Part shown: positions 1-11,519 of the stretch, one piece after another
How positions within the stretch are numbered: position 1 is the stretch's first letter
Layout of the letters: the number at the start of each line of letters is the position of its first letter
Origin: Siphonodentalium dalli
Taxonomy: Eukaryota; Mollusca; Scaphopoda; Gadilida; Siphonodentaliidae
Assembly: GCA_032622095.1 (NCBI GenBank)
Contig: CP136064.1
Location: 251,972,484-252,036,483 of the forward strand
DNA: 64,000 nt
Reading direction: 5' to 3'
Notes under the pieces: generated by a model
The model's input: the letters and a program-made list of their open reading frames with translations, nothing else
What the model was told of the DNA's origin: nothing
Databases searched by the model: none
Program-made: the position numbers and the translations under genes

Positions 1-1205
1 TTCAGCTAGCGAACAATAGTGGTTACTGTTAACCAAGACCAGAAATTTTATTGTACAATTTTGTCACAAATAAACGTCAATTATACTCATTATCGCTTAT
101 ATCTGTGGAATAAAACAATACAAACAATCAATCTGGGACATTTTACTTTCGTTGCGTAGCCGTAGGGCGTAGGAACAGCCCAGTGTTCTATATCGCAATA
201 TGGTATCATCCGGATGGTCTGTTCTAAAAATAGTAGCATGGATGGTACCGATTTAATATTAAAAATAAAATCAATATTAATTGATAGAAGCTTTTCCGGA
301 CAGGGGTCTTCAGTTCATATCTATTATTTTATACCCACGCAACTATTTAAAATTTGTTATTTAAAGAGATAATCCATCTTTAAGCTTTTCTTTAATATAT
401 GTGTTGCTGCGAAAGCTATTGAAACACATCGTCCATCATGCTGACACTTGATTAAATTGTAAGTAATGTTTATTATTTTGTATAAATTTCTTGATTCTTG
501 ATATGTTATGCTTCTGAACTTTCTTTTAAATTGTTAAGAGAATACTTATCCATTTAAAATTAAATATTTTATAAAGTTTGACATTTTTTAATATCTACTA
601 GATATATAGGGCTCATATCAAATCTTACCTATCTATTATTAGTTAGTAAAGGTGAATTAACATAATGTGTTATATAATATATAATTATAGTGAGGGATTT
701 TTCACACTGTTGTTTGATCAAATAATATTGTTGGTAAAAAGTTCCTCATAAATTAATAAACAAAATGTGTAATCATCATTATTATGGAGGTGAAAGTAAA
801 TAATAGTAAAGTTTTTGCAAGTGTAAATGTGAAATTAAATGAATGTTTTATTTAGTTCAAGGAAACTTATTACTCAACAGGAAGAACATGAATTGGTTGT
901 GATATATCAGGAGCTCCAAACATGGTCATATTTTAGCCAGTAAGAATGGTGGACTCCCAAGTGCTTCAAAGTCTGTATTTTTGTAAATATTATCGGTTAT
1001 GTCTTGCGATGAAGATCCACTGTAGCAAAGCAAGTGCTGATTCGATATCCTTTCGGCTCAACAAAGTGTCCATATTGCATATTGTGCTAAACTGTTATGT
1101 GCACTAATTACCAATTAGATTGCAATGATGATTTGACTGCCAGAACTTTTTATAGTAATGCATGTGCCCACTGTGAAGGTTGTGAACTTTATATTTAATT
1201 GGGGT
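1..1205. other. AT-rich stretch, no feature seen
   Basis: No ORF of useful length, no recognisable repeat unit and no RNA gene was seen here. The sequence is AT-rich with short simple runs. It could be intronic or intergenic. Confidence 0.5.
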
Positions 1206-1234
1206 GGGGTTAGAATGGTTGTGAAGATGCCTGC

Positions 1235-1930
1235 AGGAATCATAAAGAAGGTTGCGAGATGGGAATCATAAAGAAGGTTGCGAGGATGGTCATGATGATG
1301 ATTGCGGGAATCATAAAGAAGGTTGCGAGATGGGAATCATAAAGAAGGTTGCGAGATGGGAATCATAAAGAAGGTTGCGAGGATGGTCATGATGATGATT
1401 GCGGGAATCATAAAGAAGGTTGCGAGATGGGAATCATAAAGAAGGTTGCGAGGATGGTCGCGATGCGATGACCATCCTTGCAACCTTCTTTATGATTCCC
1501 ATCTCGCAACCTTCTTTATGATTCCCAAAATCGTCATCACGACCATCTTCGCAACATTCTTTATGATTCCCATCTCGCAACCTTCTTTATGATTCCCGCA
1601 ATCATCATCATGACCATCCTCGCAACCTCCTTTATGATTCCCATCTCGCAACCTTCTTTATGATTCCCATCTCACAACCTTCTTTATGATTCCCACAAGA
1701 TTGCGATAATCGCGATGCATGCGAAGATGATTGTAGGGAATCATTTGAGGATGATTGCGGGAATCATTATGGTGGTTGCGCAACCATCATGATGGTTGTG
1801 CAACCATTTTGATGATTGCGCAAGCTAGAATATATACTCTAACTTGGAGGTTGGTAATCGTTCCAAATGCAACCATCCTCAGATGATTGCGGACATGGTT
1901 GCGAATATGACTGTGATCATGGTTTGGGAA
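1235..1930. repeat. Inverted ~26-bp minisatellite
   Basis: About nine copies of a unit close to GAATCATAAAGAAGGTTGCG run on the plus strand up to about 1455. The same unit then runs on the other strand (CGCAACCTTCTTTATGATTC) to about 1700. The turning point is the short palindromic stretch GGTCGCGATGCGATGACC near 1457-1474, so the block is a large imperfect hairpin. From about 1716 to 1930 looser relatives of the unit (GATGATTGCGGGAATCAT and variants) continue. The block is non-coding. Confidence 0.85.
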
Positions 1931-1962
1931 TCATTCCATTTCTACTAGGGTTGTTTGGTGAT

Positions 1963-3403
1963 CTTGAAATGCAGTTTTTCTGAACAGTCTTCCTTGATTA
2001 AAGTGATGTGAAACACTCCGGCAGACACCGGGCAGAGTGATCAAATAGAAATTAAGAATAATCTTTCTCAAAGTAGTTAGTTGTTACAAATATTAATCCA
2101 AATGGATGATACACAACGTCATTCTTATATATTAGTTAAATGCAATGACTCTCGATGGCGAAATCATTTTTGTTTAATTATAGCCGATAGTTACGCCCCG
2201 AATCGAGATGTAAATATTTACAATTTGGAGTAGTTCAGACGATGTTCTCTATGAAGTGGTGTGGTAGATTTATTTGGAAATTTTCAGTGATGTTTGTAGG
2301 ATGATAACATTTCCCAGGTTGGCAAAGTGCCTGAGCACTAACTTATCAATATCTCGCACCCGAAAAAGTCCATAACAAGTCCATAATATGTCTTTAAGCA
2401 TATATATAAATCTCCGAAAACAAACATTCTAAAGCATTAAACGATTTCTTGAAATGCAGTTTTTCTGAACAGTTTTCCTTGATTAAAGTGATGTGAAACA
2501 CTCCGGCAGACACCGGGCAGAGTGATCAAATAGAAATTAAGAATAATCTTTCTCAAAGTAGTTATTTGTTACGAATATTAATCCAAATGGATGATACACA
2601 AAGTCTTTCTTATATATTAGTTAAATGCAATGACTCTCGATTGCGAAATCATTTTTGTTTAATTATAGCCGATAGTTGCGCCCCGAATCGAGATGTAAAT
2701 ATTTACAATTTGGAGTAGTTCAGACGATGTTCTCTATGAAGTGGTGTGGTACATTGTTTTGGAAATTTTCAGTGATGTTAGTAGAATGATAACATTCCCC
2801 AGGTTGGCAAAGTGCCTGAGCACTAACTTATCAATTTCTCGCACCCGAAAAAGTCCATAACAAGTCCATAATATGTCTTTAAGCATATATATAAATCTCC
2901 GAAAACAAACATTCTAAAGCATTAAACGATTTCTTGAAATGCAGTTTTTCTGAACAGTCTTCCTTGATTAAAGTGATGTGAAACACTCCGGCAGACACCG
3001 GGTAGAGTGATCAAATAGAAATTAAGAATAATCTTTCTCAAAGTAGTTATTCGTTACGAATATTAATCCAAATGGATGATACACAACGTCTTTCTTATAT
3101 ATTAGTTAAATGCAATGACTCTCGATGGCGAAATCATTTTTGTTTAATTATAGCCGATAGTTGCGCCCCGAATCGAGATGTAAATATTTACAATTTGGAG
3201 TAGTTCAGACGATGTTCTCTATGAAGTGGTGTGGTAGATATTTTTGGAAATTTTCAGTGATGTTAGTAGAATGATAACATTCCCCAGGTTGGCAAAGTGC
3301 CTGAGCACTAACTTATCAATTTCTCGCACCCGAAAAAGTCCATAATGTCTTTAAGCATATATATAAATCTCCGAAAACAACATTTCTAAAGCATTAAACG
3401 ATT
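1963..3403. repeat. 485-bp tandem satellite, three units
   Basis: Three head-to-tail units start at 1963, 2448 and 2933 (CTTGAAATGCAGTTTTTCTG). The first two are 485 bp. The third is about 471 bp because one of two ACAAGTCCATA copies is missing. Units look well over 90% identical by eye. Inside each unit a segment of about 390 bp lies between two TTAA sites (in unit 1: 1998-2001 and 2394-2397). That segment occurs alone, inverted and TTAA-flanked at 28811-29187, so it is a mobile element and the array appears to have grown from one insertion plus about 90 bp of flank. Confidence 0.9.
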
Positions 3404-4303
3404 TGCTATATTTCCAGGGCATATATTTCATCTGATTTTGCGAGAATCCATATATACTTTTTCACGAGAATCCAGGGTAATTTGCGAGAATATTTACGAG
3501 AATCTAGATTTGGATTCTCGCCGAAATATAAGCCCTGATTTCACTCTGAAGTGTGCCTAAATGGCATAAATTGTACCGTGGTTCCCATGTTCGCCAAAGT
3601 GGCATAAATTTATTTCAGGATAACACTAATTTTAGGCATTCATTTATATCACTGATATCAGGACAATAAATAGCCATTTCCATTGCATGGAACAGAAAAG
3701 AGCGTTATTGTTTATCGGTGTTGTTTTTGGAAGTGGTGGTAGTTCAATTTTATACATTTCGACCCCCAATAAGTATTTCCGAACAAATGAATTATTAACA
3801 AGCGTGACATGACATCATTGACGAAGATAATTAACACCGATCTACAAGCAATTAAAGTCTTAAAATGAGCTAAAATTTAACATTTTCTTAAATTTTTTTA
3901 CATTTTTATCTCTCGCGACATAATTGTCACCAATAAAAACAAATTTGATTCATCGTGGAAGTTAGTCGGTGACTATAAATAATGTCACCATTCAACTGAA
4001 TGTTGTTGAGCTTATTTCAACCAATTTTGGAAGTTTAAATGAATATTTTCTCTTCACACGCAAAGTAAAATTGACAAATTTCAGGATTTTAGCCTGCTTC
4101 GTTGGGACCAAAATTTGTTGTGCACACTCAAGGAACGTCTACCGACACTCGCTAGGCCAAATTATGCCATGACCATGCTATAAACTAGCTTGAAATTGGC
4201 AAAACAATGAATTTTGTTTTGGTTAAAAAAATTTACATGGGAATCTCCACAGAGAACGATTATTTTTCGATAAAAACGAAAATAATGCGAAATGAAAGTC
4301 GGC
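3404..4303. other. Non-coding spacer
   Basis: From 3404 to 3540 there are loose repeats of GCGAGAATC and CACGAGAATC type. The rest up to the LTR element holds only short chance ORFs, and no RNA gene or transposon end was seen. Confidence 0.4.
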
Positions 4304-4307
4304 ACTC

Positions 4308-4763
4308 TGTAACACTCCCCAGGTTCTAACCATTAAGTTGGAATTCTCGGAAACACGTTGATGAATTTTATTGTACAAATATTTACAATAGTCACATCAG
4401 GTGGCCACGGAGAAAAGTGTAATAACATGGTTTCTCGCTAATGTGTTCTAGTCGAGAGTCTGAGCAAGAGTCCCGAGAGCTTGGCTCTCCTAGTATATAT
4501 CCGCTGAAAAGGCCAACGCCCTTAGCCACCAAATGTCGTGATCTGACTGGGACACGTGTCGCTTACATCAAACCAGATGGACAATTAATAATCCGCTTTG
4601 ACAAAGCATTTAACTCTAAAAGTCAACGACCCATAATTATAGGTCGTCCACTCAGAGTTATAATTCGCAGAAGATTAGGACACCGTATTTCAGCTAAAGA
4701 CATTGAACTTTCAGCTACGATTAACCCTACTTACATACGTCGACGTCGTCTGAAAGTATTAAA
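4308..4763 (+). repeat. 5' LTR
   Basis: This starts TGTAACACTCC and ends at ATTAAA, where the other LTR has ATTACA. A TATA-like TATATAT near 4493 could be the promoter. It differs from the right LTR by a 12-bp in-frame deletion or insertion (near 4469 here, 8720 there), two 1-bp indels and a handful of substitutions. The divergence suggests an insertion that is not recent. Confidence 0.75.
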
Positions 4764-4824
4764 TAACTCTCATCACCTTTTTCAAGATTTTTGTCCTAAG
4801 ACAAAAAACTTGATAATTCCGTGA
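4441..4824 (+). CDS. Hypothetical ORF within LTR (127 aa)
   Basis: A 127-residue frame begins in the 5' LTR and runs 60 bases past it. The product is basic and has no recognised domain. Its N-terminus is rich in Ser and Glu, followed by a Pro/Lys/Arg region and two arginine clusters (IIRRRLGH and YIRRRRLK). The counterpart in the 3' LTR (8690-8959) keeps the frame for about 85 codons, including a clean four-codon length difference, then shifts after a 1-bp insertion near 8944. It may be a small LTR-encoded protein or only a chance frame. No function is proposed. Confidence 0.25.
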   Translation: MCSSRESEQESRELGSPSIYPLKRPTPLATKCRDLTGTRVAYIKPDGQLIIRFDKAFNSKSQRPIIIGRPLRVIIRRRLGHRISAKDIELSATINPTYIRRRRLKVLNNSHHLFQDFCPKTKNLIIP

Positions 4825-7800
4825 GTGGAGATCCAAACTATCCCATTTGGAATATACATGTAACACAGTAAAACATAAGTTTTAACACATGAATGTCATA
4901 ATCCGAATCGTCGATAGCAGGAATTGTTCCGAACAGGAGAATGGCACCATCCTGGAATATTAGCTTCTCATTCCGTGTTGGGAGTTAATAGTGGCCTCCC
5001 TATTAACTCCGTTCGTCCTGGCTCCATTCCGAATACCCAGCGGATCCAGATCCTAACGATAGAGGCGTCGATCCCATTGTCATAGCTATGTTCAAATAAT
5101 CGCCTTGTGTCGGTACGAAAATTGGAATGAATTTCAATTTGACCTTGAATTCGGGCGACATTTGACAAAGGATCAATATGGTTTAATATCCAGAATTTGA
5201 CTTCCTGTGGAGGGTTATATTTGCCTTGTTTCGATACGAAAGATGAATAAAGTTCAACTCGATCTTGAATTTGGGCATAAATAAAGGTTCAATACTGTCT
5301 AGTGGAAAGGACTTCATACACGTTGTGCAAGAACTGAAATGAACCATCTGGGTAATGTCAATAGCGTTACAACACGCTTATACGTGTAGAACACAATTTC
5401 AACCTTGAAATGACAATCTAACCAATTCACATTTTAATTTGGCTCCAAGCTTCTACAAATACGAGCATGGTACAAAACGATCTTGCACAAATGCTCTATC
5501 AACTGAGATTTTAGAAATCTTTGGCACTGCGTGTCGAATCACGCATGTCACGTAAAAATCGCTATCCATTAACCTGGAATGCCAAACTAAACATCTCCAT
5601 ATATACCAGCCTGTACCTTAATGCTCTATTACATGAGCTTTTACAAAATCATTAGCGCCGACAAGTTAATTCTCGTCATTTGTGTCAAAGCACAATTCCA
5701 TAAACTTGGAACGCCAAATCAAATATCACGGGCCCCGTTTTTGGGCATACCCGTCGAGTAATCTATAGCTTGTCAGCTAGTAACTCTAACAACTATCATG
5801 TTACACCCACACCAATTACGGACATTTTACATAAATGTCAAATATTTCATATATAGTTATTCCTTGTGAAACAACGGAATAAAATGTACAACCCCTGAGA
5901 CAATTTGCTTGGCTAATTGGTTCACATAGCTAATTATATATGGGATTTTTATACAACCTACATTACATTATTATATATGTTATGTCCCTTTAAAACAATT
6001 CAATGGTTCACTATACAACTTTTATTTTCATGACCTCCGACAACTTTTAAACGAAATGCATAAGCTAATTTTCATCCACATGTCCCTTTAACAAAAATTG
6101 ATAGCTTTTCTGACCATTGCGAACGACCATTTTTACCACTTTAATTCAGACTACAACACAAACCCCATAATTAATTCAGCACGCATGAATAATCTTCAAA
6201 GGTCAACTCAGTCCCCTGTTCGATAGATAGCCTCAATAATTGATGCCCTAAGGCAAGATTTTAATCTGGTGTTTTGAATAGACGAGCACTGCGGCATTCA
6301 CTAATTTTGACCACAACAATTTGTATGGATCTTACAAAGGGGGTGGATTTATCTCAAAATCACCAAATCATGCACATGGACTATACGTTCCTAATATGGT
6401 CTTGTTGGTGCTGTACAGCTGTTGTATACAAATTTTCTGTGGGAACGGATATATTTCTTAATGACAAAGTTTTCAAAATAGTTATGGTTCAATTTGTGTC
6501 TTTAGTCCGTATATCTTCCATGGAATTAATAGGACTATTTTCGGATCCATTTAAATTCCGTTAAAGGTAAGTTCCTTCTTTGTTTCTATTCTATTCCGTG
6601 TATTCGGTGCCGTCAACAAACATTTTAGACATGCTGGTGGCATGTTAGTCTGGTTTATTACTTACAGACACTCTCAGAATACCCGGAACAGATTTTAGTA
6701 TGGCATAATCAATTTTCTAGCCATTCTTTTCGTGTATGGGCATACCATAATTGATTATTCAGTTACATTTCTGACTTTCCGACTTGTCAACTCTGATCAT
6801 CTTTGGTTTGTTCGAAAATTGAACACATTAAAACCATTTTGATAACGCCTATATACAATGGCGATACATGTACAGCGATCTATCTATTTTTAAAATCGAC
6901 ATTTTAACCCAATCCGGGTGTGTCATAACACAAAATACCACTGACCATCCGTGTAGATATTCTTGCAAAACATTGGAATCATTTGGCTAAATTGAACATT
7001 CTCAAACCATACTTCAAACTTCAAGTGACTATAATGTCTGTAATTTAAAATTTTCCGAATTACTTCAACTAATTTCTTTTATTTAAAGATATATCTCGCT
7101 GGACGCAACCAGTTTTCTTGACAAACTGTCATAAATGACCAATGTTTTCGAATTGATAATCTGAGCACAATAAACTTAATATTATACGCTTAATTGACCG
7201 ACAGAACAGCCTTAACAGAAATTGCACCCACAATTCGTTCAAAACCAGAACTCACTAAAATCATACTGATTAACTTGACAACATCCTAAAATCATCAGTA
7301 ATTTTAATACCTATATAACCTGGATAAGGTGTGACAATTTAGTACTTGTATAACCAGAATTTCCTAGAACATTTTTGTTTAGTGACTCACATTATTCAAA
7401 AATAATTTATTTAACCTCAAACAAGTTTACCAAAGGTGCGTTAATACTATATGTAAAAGCCTTCAACTTACTCAGAACAAACTAAATGATGTATAAAGTT
7501 CTTTTCTCAAAACCAAAACTTATATCAAACCAGACTACTTTTGCATTTTGACAAACTCCTACTATATAGACCATAATAGGCATCAAAGACACTGTTTAAA
7601 TTATTTAACAATAACCTTGTGACAGATTTCTTTGCTCTGAAAATGTTCAACCAAACTCGCTTGTTTAAAATCAAACAGACACACAACTGCGGCATATTCA
7701 CTACCTCTGTATATATATGCCTCATTGAATAATTCACTGGAATCTTCACGTGTAGATTGTAAAATCAATCTTATCAATTTGGATACCATATAACGATGGA

Positions 7801-8557
7801 CACACATTATATTCCAGCGATTATTTCCTATATAGTTGATAAATAACAACTCGACATAGAAAAACGCGAACCATAATGGTAATTTCCTAGCATACCTTGT
7901 ATAGAAGAAAAAAATCTCTAACATGCATAATTTAATAATTTACTGCGACTGATCTGTGTAGAATGTGACATCAATTCTTATCCAATTCTTGGATACCATA
8001 GCCTGGACACAAAATTGTTATCCCAGTAATTAATATTATATATAGCAACATGTGTCATACATGTATTTAGACTATTCACTAATAGCTCAAGAAAAAATAA
8101 CCCAATCTTTATTTCAAATCGGCACAACGATTTTTGAAACAACAACTCGAAATAAGCATACTGATGCAACAGTAGTTTCTAAGAATACCTTATATGGAAG
8201 TTTTAAACCATGATAACTCGACTCCTGAAGAGTTCAGCCAATTTACACAAAAATTAAGACTAGATATCATTTATTCTAATCGGCGCAACGATTATTGAAA
8301 CAACTTGAAATAAACATATTGGCACAACAGTAGTTTCTAAGTATACTTTATATGACAAAATTGGCACAACAATTTTAAACCAAAGATAAATGACCTAATA
8401 GCTATACGGGTTGTGAACCAGGTAAACCAGCCAATGAATTGCAAATTGCCTCATATATACCTTATTTCGTCCATTTAATTTCCTCCATATTTTTCTTCCG
8501 TGACCACCTGTCCAAGAATTCCAAGAAATGTCCTAGCTCACGGCATCATCTCGGGAA
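4764..8557 (+). other. LTR element interior, non-coding
   Basis: No gag, protease, reverse transcriptase or integrase motif was seen on either strand. There are diverged internal repeats: one pair of about 110 bp near 5095-5180 and 5220-5305 (CCTTGTGTCGGTACGAAA against CCTTGTTTCGATACGAAA), and another around 8110-8210 and 8280-8380 (CGGCACAACG and CAACAGTAGTTTCTAAG). The only ORF near 100 codons (6274-6564) has no recognisable domain and is not counted as a gene. Confidence 0.55.
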
Positions 8558-9025
8558 TGTAGCACTCCTCATGTTATAACCATTAAGTTGGAATTCTCGG
8601 AAACACGTTGATGAATTTTATTGTACAAATATTTACAATATCACATCAGGCGGCCACGGAGAAAAATATAATAACATGGTTTCTCGCTAATGCGTTCGAG
8701 TCGAGAGTCTGAGCAAGAGTCTCTGCAAGAGTCCCGAGAGCTTGGCTCTCCTAGTATATATCCGCTGAAAAGGCCAACGCCCTTAGCCACCAAATGTCGT
8801 GATCTGACTGGGACACGTGTCGCTTACATCAAACCAGATGGACAATTAATAATCCGCTTTGACAAAGCATTTAACTCTAAAAGTCAACGACCCATAATTA
8901 TAGGTCGTCCACTCAGAGTTATAATTCCCAGAAGATTAGGACACCAGCATTTCAGCTAAAGACATTGAACTTTCAGCTACGATTAACCCTACTTACATAC
9001 GTCGACGTCGTCTGAAAGTATTACA
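8558..9025 (+). repeat. 3' LTR
   Basis: This starts TGTAGCACTCC and ends ATTACA, immediately followed by the ACTC target duplication. It is collinear with the 5' LTR and carries a 12-bp insertion (CTCTGCAAGAGT type) inside the shared reading frame, plus a frame-breaking base near 8944. Confidence 0.75.
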
Positions 9026-9029
9026 ACTC

Positions 9030-10163
9030 GTCAGAATGGTGCAGAATAACATACGAGTCTTGCTAAGTTGCTATATGCGAAAAATTGACATCATTCGATA
9101 AATTAGTCTCGTAATTAAGGAATCAATGGCGCTCGGACATGTGGAATTCCGTCGCAGACTGTACTGTGTACATGGCAGACGCAATCTTGAAATGTAAACA
9201 CGCATCAAACACGCATCAAATTTACATTTTGTGAGAATAACAAAAGCGCAACCTTGATCAAAGTAATACAATACACAACAACACATAGAATAAAACTGAT
9301 ATAAACATGGTATAAGTGAGAATAAGACGCGTATTCAGACGTGGAATTTGACAACATTTCTTCGCTTCGACGCTATAAATATATCTGATCCAGATAACCG
9401 AGATGCAGCTATCTGATTTGAAACAAATACCAAGCAATAATCTTAACGTTTCATAATCGAACTGCGGACCTGATAATTATCGAAATATGTAGGCGAAATA
9501 ATTTTTAATTAGTTAATCGCATGATAGAGACATCAACACACTCTTAAAGACGCAATACAGCGCCATTTAATGTCGTTATTTAACTGGGTCTGTGTTTGTT
9601 GTTATCAATCATTTATTGCTTCGTTTTTAGTAAGACCATTGTATCTGTTTTGCGCATGCGCAAGTCACTTTCCATATTTGGAATTTCCTTTATATGGGAT
9701 TTGTGTTAACCTCAATACCGATCAAGTTATCTTAGCATAAAAATAAGATATATTGTAATTTATGCAACTACGACCCTGGTAACCCTGATAACTAATCAAA
9801 TATACCGGCCAATTCATTTTAAGATCGTTATTTCACTTTGCTTTAGGCATAAATACACTCTAAAACGCACAGAAACGACCCATTGGCGTTAAATTAAATA
9901 TACTCGGTATTTATTATATTACTTTTTTATTGCTCAGTATAGAGTTAGACCCTCGACACATGTCAATATATTTGGGCTGAATTCATCTGATGGGTATAAT
10001 TCCTCGAAATAAACAACAAAGCCCTCGTTACTTCGAAATGTAGTTTGGGCTAACATTTACACAAATCCTCCGTGTGTTCTCCTCAGTCGACACACAGGTT
10101 CTCAGTCGACACACAGATCATCCCAGAAACCACTGTGAAATAAACAGCCAAGGTTTGGCTGAA
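9030..10163. other. Non-coding spacer
   Basis: No gene, transposon end or array was recognised. Near 10082-10118 a short TCAGTCGACACACAG unit is repeated twice. Confidence 0.4.
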
Positions 10164-10423
10164 ACAAGGATGTAGAAACTCCATTAGGCGGAGATTGGAT
10201 AGAGAATAAACCAATCGTAATTGAAAAGGAGCAATCCTTGTTCGATTTCTTTTGCTTCCTCAAAATCATTTCCACTAGCCAGCAACAGCAGAGAGTCTCA
10301 GGCAAACATAATTCGAGATTTCGAGAAGAAGTTTACGAGTATATACAGCGGAAGTGGGAGAGAATCCATAATCTGCACGTTCACATATGACTTGTTAATG
10401 GCGAGAGCAAAGATCAAAAGTGA
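10164..10423 (+). pseudogene. Methyltransferase 3'-end pseudogene
   Basis: This matches the last ~250 bases of the methyltransferase gene at 24369-25166 (from ACAAGGATGT onward) to the same TGA. It is broken: it lacks the whole Rossmann-fold part, has a TAG in the opening GATGTAG and a TAA shortly after, and carries small indels (extra A near 10265, extra bases at GCGAGAGCAAAG). The similarity continues past the stop codon into the shared 3' flank, so this is the edge of a genomic duplication and not a retrocopy. Confidence 0.9.
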
Positions 10424-10843
10424 GGTGTCTATAACTCGATTACCATATACGGTGTGAATTGGAGAGGAAACATCCATTTTGGGCGCAAATATGGACAATT
10501 AAGATGGTGCTGAGGTATCCAATGGTTCCAACATCACAGGAATATCAGTTTTTCGTGGTTTAACAGTTGAATGGATTGTGTTCACTTATTTGTATGTTAG
10601 CCTTTTCTATACTAAAGCATCGCTACGAGGAGTTATCACATAGGAAATAATCAGATAATAATTCAACAAATAAACTTATTATCTAAACATATCACTCAAT
10701 ATATAGGATTCCGTCTGTACTTTATCTGTCGTCTGCTTATATTACATGTACATCACCGCGAATCAATAACAGACCATTCTGATGTACACCTTTTAACTGA
10801 TTGGGAGAATCCATTAACCCTTTACCCAAAAGAACGGTCCTGT

Positions 10844-10912
10844 GCCAATGCATTCTCTTATATATGCGAGTCGACCATAGGTCGCCTCGCATATATAAGA
10901 GAATGCATTGGC
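10844..10912. repeat. 69-bp palindrome, family P
   Basis: Two perfect 27-base arms starting GCCAATGCATTCTCTTATAT surround a 15-base centre that itself pairs (CGACC/GGTCG). The 11041-11109 palindrome is its reverse complement. Relatives occur at 29384, 54884 and 60111, outside this element, so the palindrome is a dispersed repeat in its own right. Confidence 0.95.
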
Positions 10913-11040
10913 TTAACACATATTAAAATGATAAAATTGTCAAAGAATGTAGAAAAATATTATAAAAATTGTTAAAAAATGTAAGAAAAAATTATAAAAT
11001 TGTTAAAGAATGTAAGAAAAAATGGTAAAAAGTGTTAAAT

Positions 11041-11109
11041 GCCAATGCATTCTCTTATATATGCGAGGCGACATATGGTCGACTCGCATATATAAGAGAA
11101 TGCATTGGC
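11041..11109. repeat. 69-bp palindrome, family P
   Basis: This has the same 27-base arms as 10844-10912, with the centre in the opposite orientation. It is followed by ACAGGG. The two palindromes are the subterminal arms of the 443-bp element. Confidence 0.95.
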
Positions 11110-11308
11110 ACAGGGCATAACTGTAACCATCACAATGTGGTCAATGAACCGGTTCCAATGATATCCATATTTGTATGGTGTTATTAAGACAGACCGAAGA
11201 TATTTTAGGCTGTTGAAGCTTTATTTGGGCATTTTTGGCCGTTTTGTTGGGTAAAGGGTTAAGTATTAAAAGGGTCAAGTAAACTAGACATCTTTTCTCA
11301 ACCATATA

Positions 11309-11519
11309 CAGTAATGCCCTAAATAATCGACTCCTTAACCACAGCATAATTATGGGTAACTTTTCAGGATTTAGTCGGAAATATGGCTTGTTGCCAATCA
11401 TCGGAAAGCTTTCACTGAGAGCTTCTGATGAATGGCAACAAGCCATATTTCGACTAAATCCTGAAAAATTACCCATAATTCTGCTGTGGTTAAGGAGTCG
11501 ATTATTTGGAGTATCACTG
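11309..11519. mobile_element. 211-bp hairpin MITE, TA target
   Basis: The whole element folds back on itself. Left arm (CAGTAATGCCCTAAATAATC ...) and right arm pair over about 95 bases each, around a short loop near 11412. Ends are CAGT...ACTG with TA on each side (11307-11308 and 11520-11521), the typical end and target of Tc1/mariner-derived MITEs. Copy B has the empty site at CAACCATAAAGGTACG (25598-25613). Without transposase, it would be mobilised in trans. Confidence 0.88.

Larger units (their letters stand above)
4304..9029 (+). mobile_element. LTR retrotransposon, non-coding interior
   Basis: Two direct repeats of 456 and 468 bp (4308-4763 and 8558-9025) bound 3.8 kb. Both begin with TG. 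The right one ends with CA; the left one has AA there, one change away. Similarity stops abruptly at these ends, and ACTC lies immediately outside on both sides (4304-4307 and 9026-9029), as expected for a target site duplication. The interior has no gag or pol reading frame, so this resembles a non-autonomous LARD-type element that would need another element's enzymes. I could not identify a primer binding site or a strong polypurine tract. Family is unassigned, and strand is assumed from the ORF in the LTR. Confidence 0.75.
10817..11259. mobile_element. 443-bp TA-flanked TIR element
   Basis: The terminal inverted repeats begin ACCCTTTACCCAA and match for about 21 bp with two differences. 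TA flanks both sides (10815-10816 and 11260-11261). The intact MITE in copy B shows the empty site, CCATTTAGTATAG with one TA, which proves an insertion with TA duplication. The interior holds two inverted 69-bp palindromes with an AT-rich ~130-bp centre. There is no ORF. It looks like a non-autonomous Tc1/mariner-style element by target choice only. Confidence 0.85.
10600..11275 (+). mobile_element. MITE family 1, copy A (interrupted)
   Basis: This is the copy of the 232-bp MITE at 25341-25572. The left end reads GCCTTTTCTATACTAAAGC after TA, and the right end ends AAAAGGGT before CA, a mutated TA. It is split by the 443-bp element at 10817-11259. Without that insert it is about 231 bp, the same as the intact copy. 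Confidence 0.8.
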
